Notes: generated by a model from the sequence alone, not told the origin. A stretch of DNA of 64,000 nucleotides from Microbacterium telephonicum (GCF_003651225.1 NZ_RCDB01000002.1:248001-312000); one strand, 5' to 3'; positions 1-9,587 are shown, numbered from the stretch's first letter. Numbers and translations: made by a program.

Positions 1-461
1 TCGCGCACCTGCGCGGCGGTGCGCACGGGCAGGCCGGCGTCGCGCACGACCGACGTCGGCAGCGCGTGCACCGCGGCGAGGGCGTCGGCCAGCGCCGTGG
101 CCACGCCGGGCCCGGCGGGGACGTGTCCCGCGTCGACGCGGTAGCCGGGCAGGAAGCTCTGCACGAGCGCGGGCGAACGCTTCAGCGTCGCGCGGCCCAG
201 CACATCGGGCGCCGCGAACGGCAGCACGCCGCGCACGCCGGCAGACAGCGCGGCGAGGGCGCGCGCGTCGCCGGCGAGGTCGTCGGCGGCTTCGGCATCC
301 ACGGCCACGCGCACGACGACCTGCCTCCCGTCGCCGAGTGTCGCGATCGCGCTGTCGTAGCGACCCGACATGCCCTCGGTGAGTTCGGCCACCCGCACGA
401 CCTCGGTGCGGGGAAGGGCCGACGTCACCGCGGCGGCTAGAGTGAGGGGAGAGCGTGCCAT
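1..461 (-). CDS. Phosphotransferase-like protein (3' end outside window)
   Basis: The reading frame opens at an ATG on the minus strand at 461 and stays open to the window edge, giving the first 153 residues. The start MARSPLTLAAAV leads into a small N-lobe-like region with the segment VVVRVAVDAEAADDL, then ALVQSFLPGY and LADALAAVHALP. This is the pattern of the aminoglycoside/macrolide phosphotransferase (APH, kinase-like) fold, where the last segment precedes the catalytic loop. The catalytic HGD and metal-binding DFG-like motifs would lie beyond the window, so activity cannot be judged. It is divergent from nudC with only 64 bases between the starts. The substrate is unknown and fold assignment is by inspection only. 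Confidence 0.72.
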   Translation of the reverse strand, partial: MARSPLTLAAAVTSALPRTEVVRVAELTEGMSGRYDSAIATLGDGRQVVVRVAVDAEAADDLAGDARALAALSAGVRGVLPFAAPDVLGRATLKRSPALVQSFLPGYRVDAGHVPAGPGVATALADALAAVHALPTSVVRDAGLPVRTAAQVR

Positions 462-525
462 GCCCCCAGGGTAGGTCGCTCCCGCGCCGGCTCCGCCGCG
501 CCACGCCCGGCAAGGAAGGTCCTGA

Positions 526-1437
526 ATGTCACCGCAGGACGCGCCGCAGGCACCGGCCCTCGCCCGGGCGGCCATCGACCGTGCCGCCGACGAGCGCCGC
601 GAGGCGGGACTGCTGCAGCGGCTGCGCGACGACCCCGCGAGCCGCGTGCTCGCCGTGCACGGCGACCGCACCCCGGTGCGGGATGGCCGACTCGTCTTCG
701 CGACGCCGTCGGAGGTGACGGCGGCCGCGCACTGGGCGCTTCTCGGGCGCACCGGCGACGGGACCGCCGTGCTCCTGGCCGCCACCGGCGCCGGTGACGA
801 CCCGCCGACTCGCGCCGAAGAGTGGGCGTCGCTGCGCGCCGTCGGCGCACAGCTCGACGCCGAGGAGGCCGGGCTGCTCGTGGAGGCGGTCGCGCTCGCC
901 CGCTGGCTCGTCGACGCCCCGTTCTGCCCGTTCTGCGGCACGCGGCTCGAGGACCGCGCCGCCGGGTGGTCGCGGTCGTGCCCCTCGTGCGGCCGTGAGC
1001 ACTTCCCGCGCACCGACCCCGCCGTCATCGTCGTGATCGCGGATGCCGACGACGAGCGACTGCTGCTCGGACGCAACGCGCTCTGGGGCGATCGGGTGCT
1101 GTACTCCGCGTTCGCCGGATTCGTCGAGGCGGGGGAGTCGGCGGAATCCGCGCTCGTCCGCGAGGTCGCCGAGGAAGCCGGCGTGCGGGTGACCGACCTG
1201 CGCTACCGCGGGTCGCAGGCCTGGCCCTACCCGCGATCGCTCATGCTCGGCTTCACGGCGGTCGCCGCCGATGTCGCTGCGGCGCGTGCCGACGGCGAGG
1301 AGATCGTCGACGTGCGCTGGTTCACCCGCGCCGAACTGCGCAACGCGCTGGCGGGGGCCGGCGACATCGAGCTGCCCGGACCCGCCTCCATCGCCCACGC
1401 CCTCATCCGCGACTGGGTCGGGACGGAGCGCTCGTGA
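526..1437 (+). CDS. nudC: NAD(+) diphosphatase NudC (Nudix hydrolase)
   Basis: A 303-residue protein with the full NudC layout: a variable N-terminal domain, a zinc ribbon (CPFCG, later CPSCG) at about residues 131-155, and a C-terminal Nudix domain with the box GFVEAGES...REVAEEAGV. The family cleaves NAD(H) to NMN and AMP and can remove NAD caps from RNA; the downstream SQAWPYPRSLM matches the conserved SQPWPFPxS(L/M) motif that marks NudC within the Nudix superfamily. AAGGAAGG lies about 8 bases before the ATG and fixes the start. The stop overlaps the GTG of the downstream helicase by 4 bases, so the two are probably co-transcribed. Confidence 0.95.
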   Translation: MSPQDAPQAPALARAAIDRAADERREAGLLQRLRDDPASRVLAVHGDRTPVRDGRLVFATPSEVTAAAHWALLGRTGDGTAVLLAATGAGDDPPTRAEEWASLRAVGAQLDAEEAGLLVEAVALARWLVDAPFCPFCGTRLEDRAAGWSRSCPSCGREHFPRTDPAVIVVIADADDERLLLGRNALWGDRVLYSAFAGFVEAGESAESALVREVAEEAGVRVTDLRYRGSQAWPYPRSLMLGFTAVAADVAAARADGEEIVDVRWFTRAELRNALAGAGDIELPGPASIAHALIRDWVGTERS

Positions 1438-3176
1438 GCGGCGATGCCCTGGCGGGCCTGGACGAACGCCAGCGCGAGGCCGCGTCGATCCTGCGGGGGC
1501 CCGTCTGCGTGCTGGCCGGCGCCGGCACCGGCAAGACACGCGTGATCACGCACCGCATCGCCCACGGCGTCGACACCGGCGCCTACTCGCCCCACCGCGT
1601 CATGGCGGTCACGTTCACGACGAAGGCGGCGGGCGAGATGCGTGGCCGCCTGCGCGAGCTGGGCGTGCAGGGCGTCGCCGCCCGCACTTTCCACGCCACC
1701 GCGCTCGCCCAGCTGAACCACTTCTGGCCGCAGGTGGCGGGAGACTCCGCCCCGACGATTTCCGACAGCAAGGTGCGCGTGCTCGCCCACGCCGCCGAGG
1801 AGCTCAAGCTGCGACTCGACCGGGCATCGCTGCGCGACGTGGCCGGCCAGATCGAGTGGCGCAAGGTCACCATGCGCTCCATCGACGCCTACGCGCAGGC
1901 ACGGCCGCAGGGCGTCGCCGGTCTCGCGTTGCCCGCACTGATCGACCTCATGCGCGCGTACGAGCGGATCAAGGACGAGCGCCGACAGCTCGACTTCGAA
2001 GACGTGCTGCTCGCGTGCGCGGGGATGCTGGAAGCCGAGCCGCGGGTCACCGCCCAAGTGCGCGAGCAGTACCGGCATTTCACCGTCGACGAGTTCCAGG
2101 ACGTCTCGCCCGTGCAGCACCGTCTGCTGGAGCTGTGGCTCGGTGACCGGCACGACCTGTGCGTCGTCGGCGACGCGAGCCAGACGATCTTCTCCTTCAC
2201 CGGTGCCGACCCGCGCTTCCTGCTCGAGTTCGAGACCCGGCACGCCGACGCGCGCGTCGTGCGGCTCGAGCACAACTACCGCTCCGCGCCGGGCGTGCTC
2301 GACGTCGCCAATGCGCTCATGCGGGGGCGGCCGGGTGCGCTGCGCCTGGTCACCGACGCGGCGGCCGGTCCGACCCCCGAGGTCACGGCGTACCCCGACG
2401 ACGCCGCCGAGGCGGCGGGGGTGGCGGCGCGCATCTCGGCGCAGGTGGATGCGGGGATCGATCCCGCGTCGATCGCGGTGCTCTACCGTTCCAACGCCCA
2501 GTCCGCTCCGCTGATCGGTGCCCTCGCGGCGAAGGGGATCGCGGCGTCGGTGCTCGGCGGCAAGCGCTACTTCGACCTGCCCGAAGTGCGCCAGGCGCTG
2601 CTCGCACTCCGGGGCGCTTCGGTCGCGCCGCTGCAGGGCGACTTCACCGACGCCGTCCGCGACGTGCTGCGCTCGCTCGGTCTGACCGACGAGGCGCCGC
2701 CCGCCGGCGGCGCGTTGCGCGACGCGTGGGAGGCGCGCTCGGCGCTGCTCCGCCTCGCGGAGGAGGCCCCCGCCGACATGACGCTGCGCCGGTTCACCGA
2801 CGAGCTGCTGGCCCGCGCGCGCAACCAGCACGAACCCGCCCTGCGCACCGTCACCCTCGCGACGCTGCACGCGGCGAAGGGCCTGGAGTGGGATCACGTG
2901 CACCTCGTCGGACTCTCCGAGGGGCAGCTGCCCATCTCGTACGCGACGACGCTCGAGCAGATCGACGAGGAGCGCCGTCTCGCGTACGTGGGGGTCACGC
3001 GGGCCGGGCGCACCCTCTCGGTGTCGTGGGCGCGCGCGAGCGGTCACCGCGAACGGCAGCCGTCGCGGTTCCTGCAGGAGATCGGTTCCGCGGCCCTCAC
3101 GCCTGCGGGCGCCGGCAGAGGCAGGCCGCGTGCGGACGATGGGCGTGCCAGACCCGGCGCGCACTCGCCGTACTGA
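1434..3176 (+). CDS. UvrD/Rep-family ATP-dependent DNA helicase (UvrD2-like)
   Basis: A 580-residue superfamily 1A 3'-5' helicase. Visible motifs are Walker A GAGTGKTR near residue 30, motif Ia VTFTTKAAGEM, motif II DEFQD, motif III region GDASQTIFSFTGAD, motif IV YRSNAQ and motifs V/VI LHAAKGLEWDHV and RRLAYVGVTRA. It most resembles actinobacterial UvrD2, but it ends soon after the helicase core, so the C-terminal HRDC and tetracysteine region of mycobacterial UvrD2 is absent. GTG start overlaps the nudC stop. The last ~27 codons, a basic low-complexity tail, overlap the antisense 3' end of the next gene. Confidence 0.92.
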   Translation: MSGDALAGLDERQREAASILRGPVCVLAGAGTGKTRVITHRIAHGVDTGAYSPHRVMAVTFTTKAAGEMRGRLRELGVQGVAARTFHATALAQLNHFWPQVAGDSAPTISDSKVRVLAHAAEELKLRLDRASLRDVAGQIEWRKVTMRSIDAYAQARPQGVAGLALPALIDLMRAYERIKDERRQLDFEDVLLACAGMLEAEPRVTAQVREQYRHFTVDEFQDVSPVQHRLLELWLGDRHDLCVVGDASQTIFSFTGADPRFLLEFETRHADARVVRLEHNYRSAPGVLDVANALMRGRPGALRLVTDAAAGPTPEVTAYPDDAAEAAGVAARISAQVDAGIDPASIAVLYRSNAQSAPLIGALAAKGIAASVLGGKRYFDLPEVRQALLALRGASVAPLQGDFTDAVRDVLRSLGLTDEAPPAGGALRDAWEARSALLRLAEEAPADMTLRRFTDELLARARNQHEPALRTVTLATLHAAKGLEWDHVHLVGLSEGQLPISYATTLEQIDEERRLAYVGVTRAGRTLSVSWARASGHRERQPSRFLQEIGSAALTPAGAGRGRPRADDGRARPGAHSPY

Positions 3177-3846
3177 CCGTCGCCGACACGCCGGTCCGCC
3201 CTTCCGCCAGCAGGCGCCCCGCGAGCACGGCGGCTTCCGCGAGCACCGCGGGGTCGCTGCGCACCGGCGGGCGACCGAGCAGCTGGGCGGCGATCTGAGG
3301 CCACAGGGCGTCCGCGTCGCGGCGATGCGCGTTCTCGCACGCGAGGCACGCGGTCTCGCCCGGGACGACGAGCGGTCCGACGGTGGCGGCGTCGCCGGCG
3401 AGCACGACCGGCAGGTGGGGCACGTCGTCGGCGGTGAGCCCGGCTGCCCGATGCGGCGGGGCGATGCGGTGCGCGACGAGCACGACGGGGGCGGGCGAGC
3501 GGGCCGGGACGATCGTGAGCCCCGCCGCCAGGATGCCGTCCCGCACGGCGTCCGCCTCGTGCGCGGGCAGATCCACCGGCAGGTCGAGTCGCGCGGCGGT
3601 GTGAGTCGGCGGGGTCCGGAGCGCAGGGCGGACGGCCTCCAGGAACGCTCGGGCTTCACCGCCGGTGGCGCCGTACTCGACCGCGAGGGGCACCAGCAGT
3701 GCGTCGGCGATACCGCCGGTCAGGGCCGCCAGCATCCGCTCCTGCCACGGCGCGATGTCGTCGATGCGCGCTGCGGCATCGGGGCCCAGCTGCACCGAGG
3801 TGGGCGTGCGCCACAGCGGCGGGTGCGAGTCGGCGAGGCGCAGCAT
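3097..3846 (-). CDS. TOMM cyclodehydratase-like (leader-binding/E1-like) protein, orphan
   Basis: A 249-residue protein. The segment GETACLACENAHRRDAD, followed by WPQIAAQLLG and a Cys-rich C-terminus (HAACLCRRPQA), matches the 'bacteriocin biosynthesis cyclodehydratase domain' found in thiazole/oxazole-modified microcin (TOMM) systems, where such proteins bind the precursor leader. No YcaO cyclodehydratase, dehydrogenase or precursor peptide lies nearby, so this looks like a solitary homologue of unknown role. It runs convergently to the helicase gene and shares 80 bases with its 3' end. The conserved Cys-containing tail lies within the overlap, which suggests that the overlap is real and not an annotation error. 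Identification is from motif pattern only. Confidence 0.72.
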   Translation of the reverse strand: MLRLADSHPPLWRTPTSVQLGPDAAARIDDIAPWQERMLAALTGGIADALLVPLAVEYGATGGEARAFLEAVRPALRTPPTHTAARLDLPVDLPAHEADAVRDGILAAGLTIVPARSPAPVVLVAHRIAPPHRAAGLTADDVPHLPVVLAGDAATVGPLVVPGETACLACENAHRRDADALWPQIAAQLLGRPPVRSDPAVLAEAAVLAGRLLAEGRTGVSATVSTASARRVWHAHRPHAACLCRRPQA

Positions 3847-3911
3847 GCTGCGATCATGACGCGCCGGCGCCGGCCGCGGCGGATGCTGTCCACAGCCGGC
3901 CGCCTCCCCGA

Positions 3912-5324
3912 TCAGACCGGGCGGGGGCCCTCCGGGGTGTCGTCGCCGGTGGTGTCGTCGGGGGCGTCGGCGGCGTCACCGTTCCCGCCCTGCGCCTCCT
4001 GCGCGAGCAGCGCCTCGAGGGCGTCGTCGAACTCGTCACGCTCGGCGGCGTCGCCGCGGGCGGCCGCCTGCAGACGCGCGATGAGCGCCGTCGGGTCGTC
4101 GATGTCGTCGGCGCCGGGCATGAGGTCGGGGTAGTCCCACAGGCTGTCGCGCGCCGCTGTGCCGACCGCCTCGGTGACCGCCCGCCACATCGCCGCGGCC
4201 TCGCGCAGCCGTCGCGGGCGCAGCTCGAGCCCGACGAGGGCCCCCATCGCGCGTTCCGCCGGCCCGCCCACGGCGCGCCGGCGACGCACCGCCTCGGCGA
4301 CGCGTTCGGCGGCGGGCAGGCGGCTCGTCGCCTCGGTCGTCACGACGTCGACCCAGCCCTCGATCGTGGCGAGCAGATTCTCCAGACGCGTGAGGGCCGC
4401 CGTCTGCGCCTCGGTGCGCGGGGGCAGCAGGGCGCCCGACTCGAGGGCCGCCCGCAGTTCTTCGGGCGAGGACGGGTCGAACCGGGACGCGAGGTCTTCG
4501 AGCGCGTCGGTGTCGACGTGCAGGCCGCGGGCGAACTCGGTCACCTGCGAGATGACGTGCAGCCGCAGCCACTTCGCGTGCCGGAACAGACGCACGTGCG
4601 CGAGCTCCCGCGTCGCGAGATACAGCGCGAGCTGATCGTCGTCGATCTCGAGGTCGCGACCGAAGTCGGCGAAGTTCTGCGGCAGGATCGCCGCCTCGCC
4701 GTCGGGCATGACCGGGATGCCGACATCACCGCCGGAGACGACCTCCAGCGACAGACGCCCCACGACGGAGCCGAGCTGCGCGGCGAACATCTGACCGCCC
4801 ACGGTGCGCATGAGGCGCCCGGCACCGGCGGCGGCGCCCTTCATCTCCTCGGGCAACTGGGCGCCGATCGCCTCGGTCATCGCGTCGGCGATGGAGGCGG
4901 CGACGGGCTCGGCGAGCTCCTGCCACACCGGCAGTGTCGCCTCCACCCACTGCCCGCGCGTGATCGCGCGCGGCGGCGTGGCGACATCCGAGATGCCGGT
5001 CGCCTCTCCCAGCCACAGGCCGGCCAGGGCGAAGGCCTGGTCGAAGTCCTGCTTGTCGCCGGAGGAGATGCCCAACCCGTCCTTGTTGGCCAAGTGCAGC
5101 GCGTGCGTCTTCGCCGAGCTCAGGTCGATCTCGCCGGGTCCGTCGCCGGCCGCGGCGAACGCCCCCTGCAGTTGGCGCATCAGTTGCTGGGCCATCGCGG
5201 GGTCGATCCCCATGCTGCGCAGCTGCTCCAGCTGCGCGGGGTCGATCGCGCCGCCCTGGCCTCCCAGCAGATTGCGCAGCATTTCCTGGAACTCGTCTTC
5301 GGGGGAGCGGTCCTCGTCGGTCAT
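3912..5324 (-). CDS. Zinc-dependent metalloprotease-like protein (DUF2342/F420-associated hydrolase family)
   Basis: A 470-residue protein of the actinobacterial family labelled putative zinc-dependent metalloprotease or coenzyme-F420-associated hydrolase. N-terminus: acidic start, then GGQGGAIDPAQLEQLRSMG. The family hallmark is the helix ALYLATRELAHVRLF, with the conserved His, followed by a helical region and a C-terminal acidic tail (GNGDAADAPDDTTGDD). The biochemical role is not established in this family. The gene is divergent from the PDZ/Lon-like protease, an arrangement frequent in Actinomycetota. In the 153-base gap, CTACGCTAGT near 5390 could serve as a -10 in either direction. GGAGG lies just before the ATG. 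Confidence 0.88.
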   Translation of the reverse strand: MTDEDRSPEDEFQEMLRNLLGGQGGAIDPAQLEQLRSMGIDPAMAQQLMRQLQGAFAAAGDGPGEIDLSSAKTHALHLANKDGLGISSGDKQDFDQAFALAGLWLGEATGISDVATPPRAITRGQWVEATLPVWQELAEPVAASIADAMTEAIGAQLPEEMKGAAAGAGRLMRTVGGQMFAAQLGSVVGRLSLEVVSGGDVGIPVMPDGEAAILPQNFADFGRDLEIDDDQLALYLATRELAHVRLFRHAKWLRLHVISQVTEFARGLHVDTDALEDLASRFDPSSPEELRAALESGALLPPRTEAQTAALTRLENLLATIEGWVDVVTTEATSRLPAAERVAEAVRRRRAVGGPAERAMGALVGLELRPRRLREAAAMWRAVTEAVGTAARDSLWDYPDLMPGADDIDDPTALIARLQAAARGDAAERDEFDDALEALLAQEAQGGNGDAADAPDDTTGDDTPEGPRPV

Positions 5325-5477
5325 GGCGTTCCTCCTCGCTCACGTCAGGCGCTTTAAGCGGACGCATGACGGCGCGTCCTACGCTAGTCGCACGTCCTCT
5401 CGCGGCGGCCGTGATCCGGTGCCGGGAAGGTTGTCCCGTGTACGCCGGTCGCGAACGCCCGGCCAGAGAGGTCTCCT

Positions 5478-6599
5478 GTGGCTCTGTTCGACGAGAACGT
5501 CGAGGTCCGTCCTGCGCCCCGCAAGCGTCTGTCGCGCGGCGCCGTCGTCGGTCTGTGGGCGCTGTCGATCGCCCTCGTGGCGATGCTGCTGCTCACGATC
5601 CTGCCCACCGGGTTCGTCATCCAGCAGCCCGGCCCCGTCTTCGACACGCTCGGCACCGCCGAGAACGCCGACGGCGACGACGTGCCGCTCATCTCGGTCG
5701 AGGGTGCCGAGACCTACCCCACCGACGGCGCGCTCGACCTGCTCACGGTGCAGGTCGTCGGCAGCCGCGAACGCACACCGTCGTGGATCGAGCTCGCCGG
5801 CGCATGGTTCGACCCGTCGCGCGCCGTGCTCCCGATCGACGACGTCTTCCCGCAGGGGCAGACCACCGAGCAGCGCCAGCAGCAGAGCGCCGCGCAGATG
5901 GTCGACTCGCAGAAGGAGGCGACGGCGGCCGCCCTCACCGAGCTGGGCTACGACGTCGAGCCGATGGTGCGCGTGTACGCCCTCACCGACGATTCCGCCG
6001 CCGAAGGCGTGCTGCAGCCCGACGACATCATCCGCACCGCCGACGGTCAGGACATCACCGACACCGAGCAGCTGCGGGCGATCGTGAACGCCGACGACGG
6101 CGCACCGGTCGAACTCGGCATCGAGCGCGACGGAGAGCAGCTCACCGAGACCGTCACCCCGAAGCAGACCGAGGTCGACGGCACGACGACGTGGCTGCTG
6201 GGCATCACGACGATGCACGACTTCACGTTCCCCATCGACGTCACGATCCAGCTCAACAACGTCGGTGGACCGAGCGCGGGGATGATGTTCGCCCTCGGCA
6301 TCATCGACACCCTCACGCCCGAGGAGATCACCGGCGGGGAGCGGATCGCGGGAACCGGGACGATCGACGCGGCCGGCGAGGTCGGACCCATCGGCGGCAT
6401 CCGACAGAAGCTGTACGGCGCGAAGGATGCCGGCGCCCGGTGGTTCCTGGCGCCGGAGAGCAACTGCGACGAGGTCGTCGGCCACATCCCCGACGGGCTT
6501 CGGGTGTTCTCGGTGGCGACGCTCGACGACGCCCTCGACGCACTGTCGGCGATCCGCGGCGACGGCGACCTCGACGCGCTGCCCACCTGCACCGGCTGA
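5478..6599 (+). CDS. PDZ-domain Lon-like serine protease (YlbL/S16 family)
   Basis: A 373-residue membrane-anchored protease: one N-terminal transmembrane helix (about residues 22-45, GLWALSIALVAMLLL), a PDZ domain in the middle (around LQPDDIIRTADGQ) and a C-terminal Lon-type proteolytic domain. The Lon Ser/Lys dyad is visible as Ser266 in GGPSAGMMFALG and Lys311 in GIRQKLYGAKDAG. There is no AAA+ domain, as expected for the YlbL group. The domain should face the outside of the membrane. GTG start behind GAGAGGTCTCCT. A 69-base gap precedes UPF0182, which has its own promoter. Confidence 0.93.
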   Translation: MALFDENVEVRPAPRKRLSRGAVVGLWALSIALVAMLLLTILPTGFVIQQPGPVFDTLGTAENADGDDVPLISVEGAETYPTDGALDLLTVQVVGSRERTPSWIELAGAWFDPSRAVLPIDDVFPQGQTTEQRQQQSAAQMVDSQKEATAAALTELGYDVEPMVRVYALTDDSAAEGVLQPDDIIRTADGQDITDTEQLRAIVNADDGAPVELGIERDGEQLTETVTPKQTEVDGTTTWLLGITTMHDFTFPIDVTIQLNNVGGPSAGMMFALGIIDTLTPEEITGGERIAGTGTIDAAGEVGPIGGIRQKLYGAKDAGARWFLAPESNCDEVVGHIPDGLRVFSVATLDDALDALSAIRGDGDLDALPTCTG

Positions 6600-6656
6600 G
6601 CCGTCTGCCAAACCGGGAATATGCCCCGCCGGGGATCTGCCCGTAGGGCGCCCGCC

Positions 6657-6662
6657 TAGGAT
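6657..6662 (+). promoter_or_regulatory. Putative leaderless -10 element of the UPF0182 gene
   Basis: TAGGAT ends 6 bases before the GTG start at 6669. With transcription starting about 6-8 bases downstream of the -10, the mRNA would begin at or next to the start codon. No Shine-Dalgarno sequence is present. The same spacing recurs elsewhere in this window. Confidence 0.5.
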
Positions 6663-6668
6663 GGACGG

Positions 6669-9587
6669 GTGACCTCGACCTCTGCACCGACCCCGGCCAC
6701 AACCCCCAGTCCGTTCCGACGCGCCGTCGGCATCACGCTGGCGATCATCGCCGCGCTCGTGGTGGGCTTCTTCATCTTCGCGACGCTGTTCGCGGACTGG
6801 CTCTGGTACGACCAGCTCGGCTTCGACAAGGTGCTCGTCACCCAGTGGGTCGCGCGCGTGGCGATGTTCGCGATCGGCTTCCTCGCGATGGCCGTCCCGG
6901 TGTTCCTCGCCATCCAGCTGGCGTACCGGCTGCGCCCCGTCTACGCGCGGCTGAGCTCGCAGCTGGACCACTATCAGGAGGTCGTCGAGCCGCTGCGCCG
7001 TCTGGCGATGTGGGGCATCCCGATCTTCTTCGGGTTCTTCTCCGGATTCGCCGCCTCGGCGCAGTGGGAGACCGCATGGCTGTGGGCGAACCGGGTCTCG
7101 ACCGGCACCCTCGACCCCGAGTTCGGCCTCGACACCGGCTTCTACCTGTTCGAGCTGCCGTTCTACACGGCCGTGCTCGGCTTCGCCTCGGCGGTGCTGC
7201 TCGTGTGCCTCGGCGTCACCGTGCTGGTGGCGTACCTGTACGGCGCCGTGCGCATCGGGCAGCGCGAGCTGCGCATCTCGAAGTCGGCCCGCATCCAGCT
7301 GGCCGTCATCGCCGGCATGTACCTGCTGGTGCAGGCGGTGAGCCTGTGGCTCGACCGCTACCGCACGCTCGTCGAGAAGGGCGAGCGCATCACGGGCGCC
7401 GGCTACACCGACGTGCACGCCATCATCCCCGGCCTCACGATCCTCTCGATCGCCGCCGCGATCGTCGCGCTGCTGTTCTTCGTCACCGCGATCATCGGCC
7501 GCTGGCGCTTCCCGCTCATCGCGACCGGGCTCCTCATCATCTCGTCGCTGCTGCTGGGCGTGGCCTACCCGTGGTTCGTCAACCAGTTCCAGGTCGTACC
7601 GAACCAGGAGAGCTACGAGAGCGAGTACTACCAGCGCAACATCGACGCCACGAAGGCGGCTTACGGCATCGACGGCCTCGAGAAGGAGGACTTCGAGGCG
7701 GTCACCGACGTCGAGCCCGGCCAGCTGCGCGCCGATGCCGACACGACGGCGTCGATCCGCATCATGGACCCGGCGATCATCCCGCCGACGGTGCGCCAGC
7801 TCGAGCAGTACCGCTCGTACTACAAGTTCCCCGCGACCCTCGACGTCGACCGCTACGAGCTCGACGGCCAGTCGCAGGACACCGTCGTGGCCGTGCGCGA
7901 GCTCAACCTCGACCAGCTCGGGGCGGCCGCGTCCTGGTACAACACGACGCTCGTCTACACGCACGGCTACGGCATGGTCGCCGCCAAGGGCAACGACCGC
8001 ACGAGCGACGGCAACCCCGTCTTCCTCGAGCGCGGCATCCCCACCGCCGGCGACCTGACGACGCAGGAGGAGTACGAGCCGCGCATCTACTTCGGCGAGT
8101 CGTCGCCGACGTACTCGATCGTGGGCGCCCCCGAGGGCGCCACCGACATCGAGCTGGACTACCCGCGCGGCGAGGACGGCGCGGCGCAGACGAAGACGAC
8201 CTTCACGGGCGACGGCGGCCCGAACGTGGGCAACATCTTCAGCCGCCTCATCTACGCGCTGAAGTTCCAGTCCACCGACATCCTCTTCTCGGATGCCGTC
8301 AACGACCAGTCGCAGATCCTGTACGACCGCAACCCCGTCGACCGGGTGCAGAAGGTCGCGCCCTACCTCGAGCTCGACAACGACCCGTACCCGTCGGTCG
8401 TCGACGGGCGCATCGTCTGGATCGTCGACGGCTACACGCTGAGTGCGAACTACCCGTACTCGTCGATCGTGAGCCTGCGCGACGCCATCAGCGACACGAC
8501 CAACGCGCAGCCGCGCGTGGCGCTGGACGACATCAACTACATCCGCAACTCGGTGAAGGCCACCGTCGACGCGTACGACGGCAAGGTGACCCTGTACGCG
8601 TGGGACGAGACCGACCCGCTGCTGCAGGCGTGGCAGAAGGTGTACCCGGCCACGGTCGAGCCGATCTCGGAGATGTCGGCCCAGCTCATGAGTCACGTGC
8701 GCTATCCGACCGACCTCTTCAAGGTGCAGCGCGCCATGCTCGGCACCTACCACGTCGACGATGCGGCCTCGTTCTACGCCCGGGACAACGCGTGGAAGAC
8801 GCCGAACGACCCGATCGAGCGCGACCTGCTGCAGCCGCCGTACTACCTGACGCTGCAGATGCCGGGTCAGGAGGCTCCGACGTACTCGATGTTCACGTCG
8901 TTCATCCCGGCCGCCGAGGGCGACGACTCCCGCAACGTGCTCATGGGCTACCTCGCGGTGGACTCGAACGCGGGCTCCGAGGCCGGAGTGAAGGGGGAGG
9001 GGTACGGCAAGCTGCGGATGCTGGAGATCAGCGCCGACGTGAGCGTGCCCGGCCCCGGTCAGGTGCAGAACACGTTCAACTCGAACGAGTCGATCTCGGC
9101 CCAGATCAACCTGCTCAAGCAGGGCCAGTCCGAGGTGCTCAACGGCAACCTGCTGACCCTTCCGGTCGGCGGCGGTCTGCTCTACGTGCAGCCCGTGTTC
9201 GTGCAGGCCTCCAGCGGCACCCAGCTGCCGACGCTGCGCAAGATCCTCGTCGCGTTCGGTGACGAGGTGGCCTTCGAGGACACGCTGCAGGAGGCCCTCG
9301 ACGCGCTGTTCGGCGGCGAGTCCGGAGCCAACACCGGTGACCACAACGTGCAGCCGACGCCCGGCGCGACTGAGACCCCGACGCCCGGGGAGACGACCGA
9401 CCCCGGGACGGGCGGCACCGGCGGCACCGACACGAGCGTCGCCTTCCAGGCAGCGCTCCAGGAGGCCCAGCAGGCGATGGCGGCCCGCGACGCCGCGTTG
9501 AAGTCCGGCGACCTGACCGCGTTCGCCACCGCAGACGAGGCTCTCACCGCCGCGGTGGAGAAGCTGCTCGCCCTGCAGGGGGAGTGA
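6669..9587 (+). CDS. UPF0182 family large membrane protein
   Basis: A 972-residue protein. The first ~320 residues hold seven or so transmembrane helices (for example ITLAIIAALVVGFFIFATLF and IGFLAMAVPVFLAIQLAY). They are followed by a large, predicted extracytoplasmic region with many aromatic and acidic residues (for example FQVVPNQESYESEYYQRNI). The C-terminus is a Pro/Thr/Gly-rich linker (TPTPGETTDPGTGGTGG), then an Ala-rich helix. UPF0182 proteins are near-universal in Actinomycetota; a firm function is not known to me. The start is GTG with no ribosome binding site, consistent with a leaderless message. A strong hairpin follows the gene. Confidence 0.93.
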   Translation: MTSTSAPTPATTPSPFRRAVGITLAIIAALVVGFFIFATLFADWLWYDQLGFDKVLVTQWVARVAMFAIGFLAMAVPVFLAIQLAYRLRPVYARLSSQLDHYQEVVEPLRRLAMWGIPIFFGFFSGFAASAQWETAWLWANRVSTGTLDPEFGLDTGFYLFELPFYTAVLGFASAVLLVCLGVTVLVAYLYGAVRIGQRELRISKSARIQLAVIAGMYLLVQAVSLWLDRYRTLVEKGERITGAGYTDVHAIIPGLTILSIAAAIVALLFFVTAIIGRWRFPLIATGLLIISSLLLGVAYPWFVNQFQVVPNQESYESEYYQRNIDATKAAYGIDGLEKEDFEAVTDVEPGQLRADADTTASIRIMDPAIIPPTVRQLEQYRSYYKFPATLDVDRYELDGQSQDTVVAVRELNLDQLGAAASWYNTTLVYTHGYGMVAAKGNDRTSDGNPVFLERGIPTAGDLTTQEEYEPRIYFGESSPTYSIVGAPEGATDIELDYPRGEDGAAQTKTTFTGDGGPNVGNIFSRLIYALKFQSTDILFSDAVNDQSQILYDRNPVDRVQKVAPYLELDNDPYPSVVDGRIVWIVDGYTLSANYPYSSIVSLRDAISDTTNAQPRVALDDINYIRNSVKATVDAYDGKVTLYAWDETDPLLQAWQKVYPATVEPISEMSAQLMSHVRYPTDLFKVQRAMLGTYHVDDAASFYARDNAWKTPNDPIERDLLQPPYYLTLQMPGQEAPTYSMFTSFIPAAEGDDSRNVLMGYLAVDSNAGSEAGVKGEGYGKLRMLEISADVSVPGPGQVQNTFNSNESISAQINLLKQGQSEVLNGNLLTLPVGGGLLYVQPVFVQASSGTQLPTLRKILVAFGDEVAFEDTLQEALDALFGGESGANTGDHNVQPTPGATETPTPGETTDPGTGGTGGTDTSVAFQAALQEAQQAMAARDAALKSGDLTAFATADEALTAAVEKLLALQGE

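Noticed and set aside
66-440. Plus-strand frame of 124 codons at the window start.
   Set aside because: It is the shadow of the phosphotransferase-like gene on the minus strand, which is recognisable and fills the same bases.
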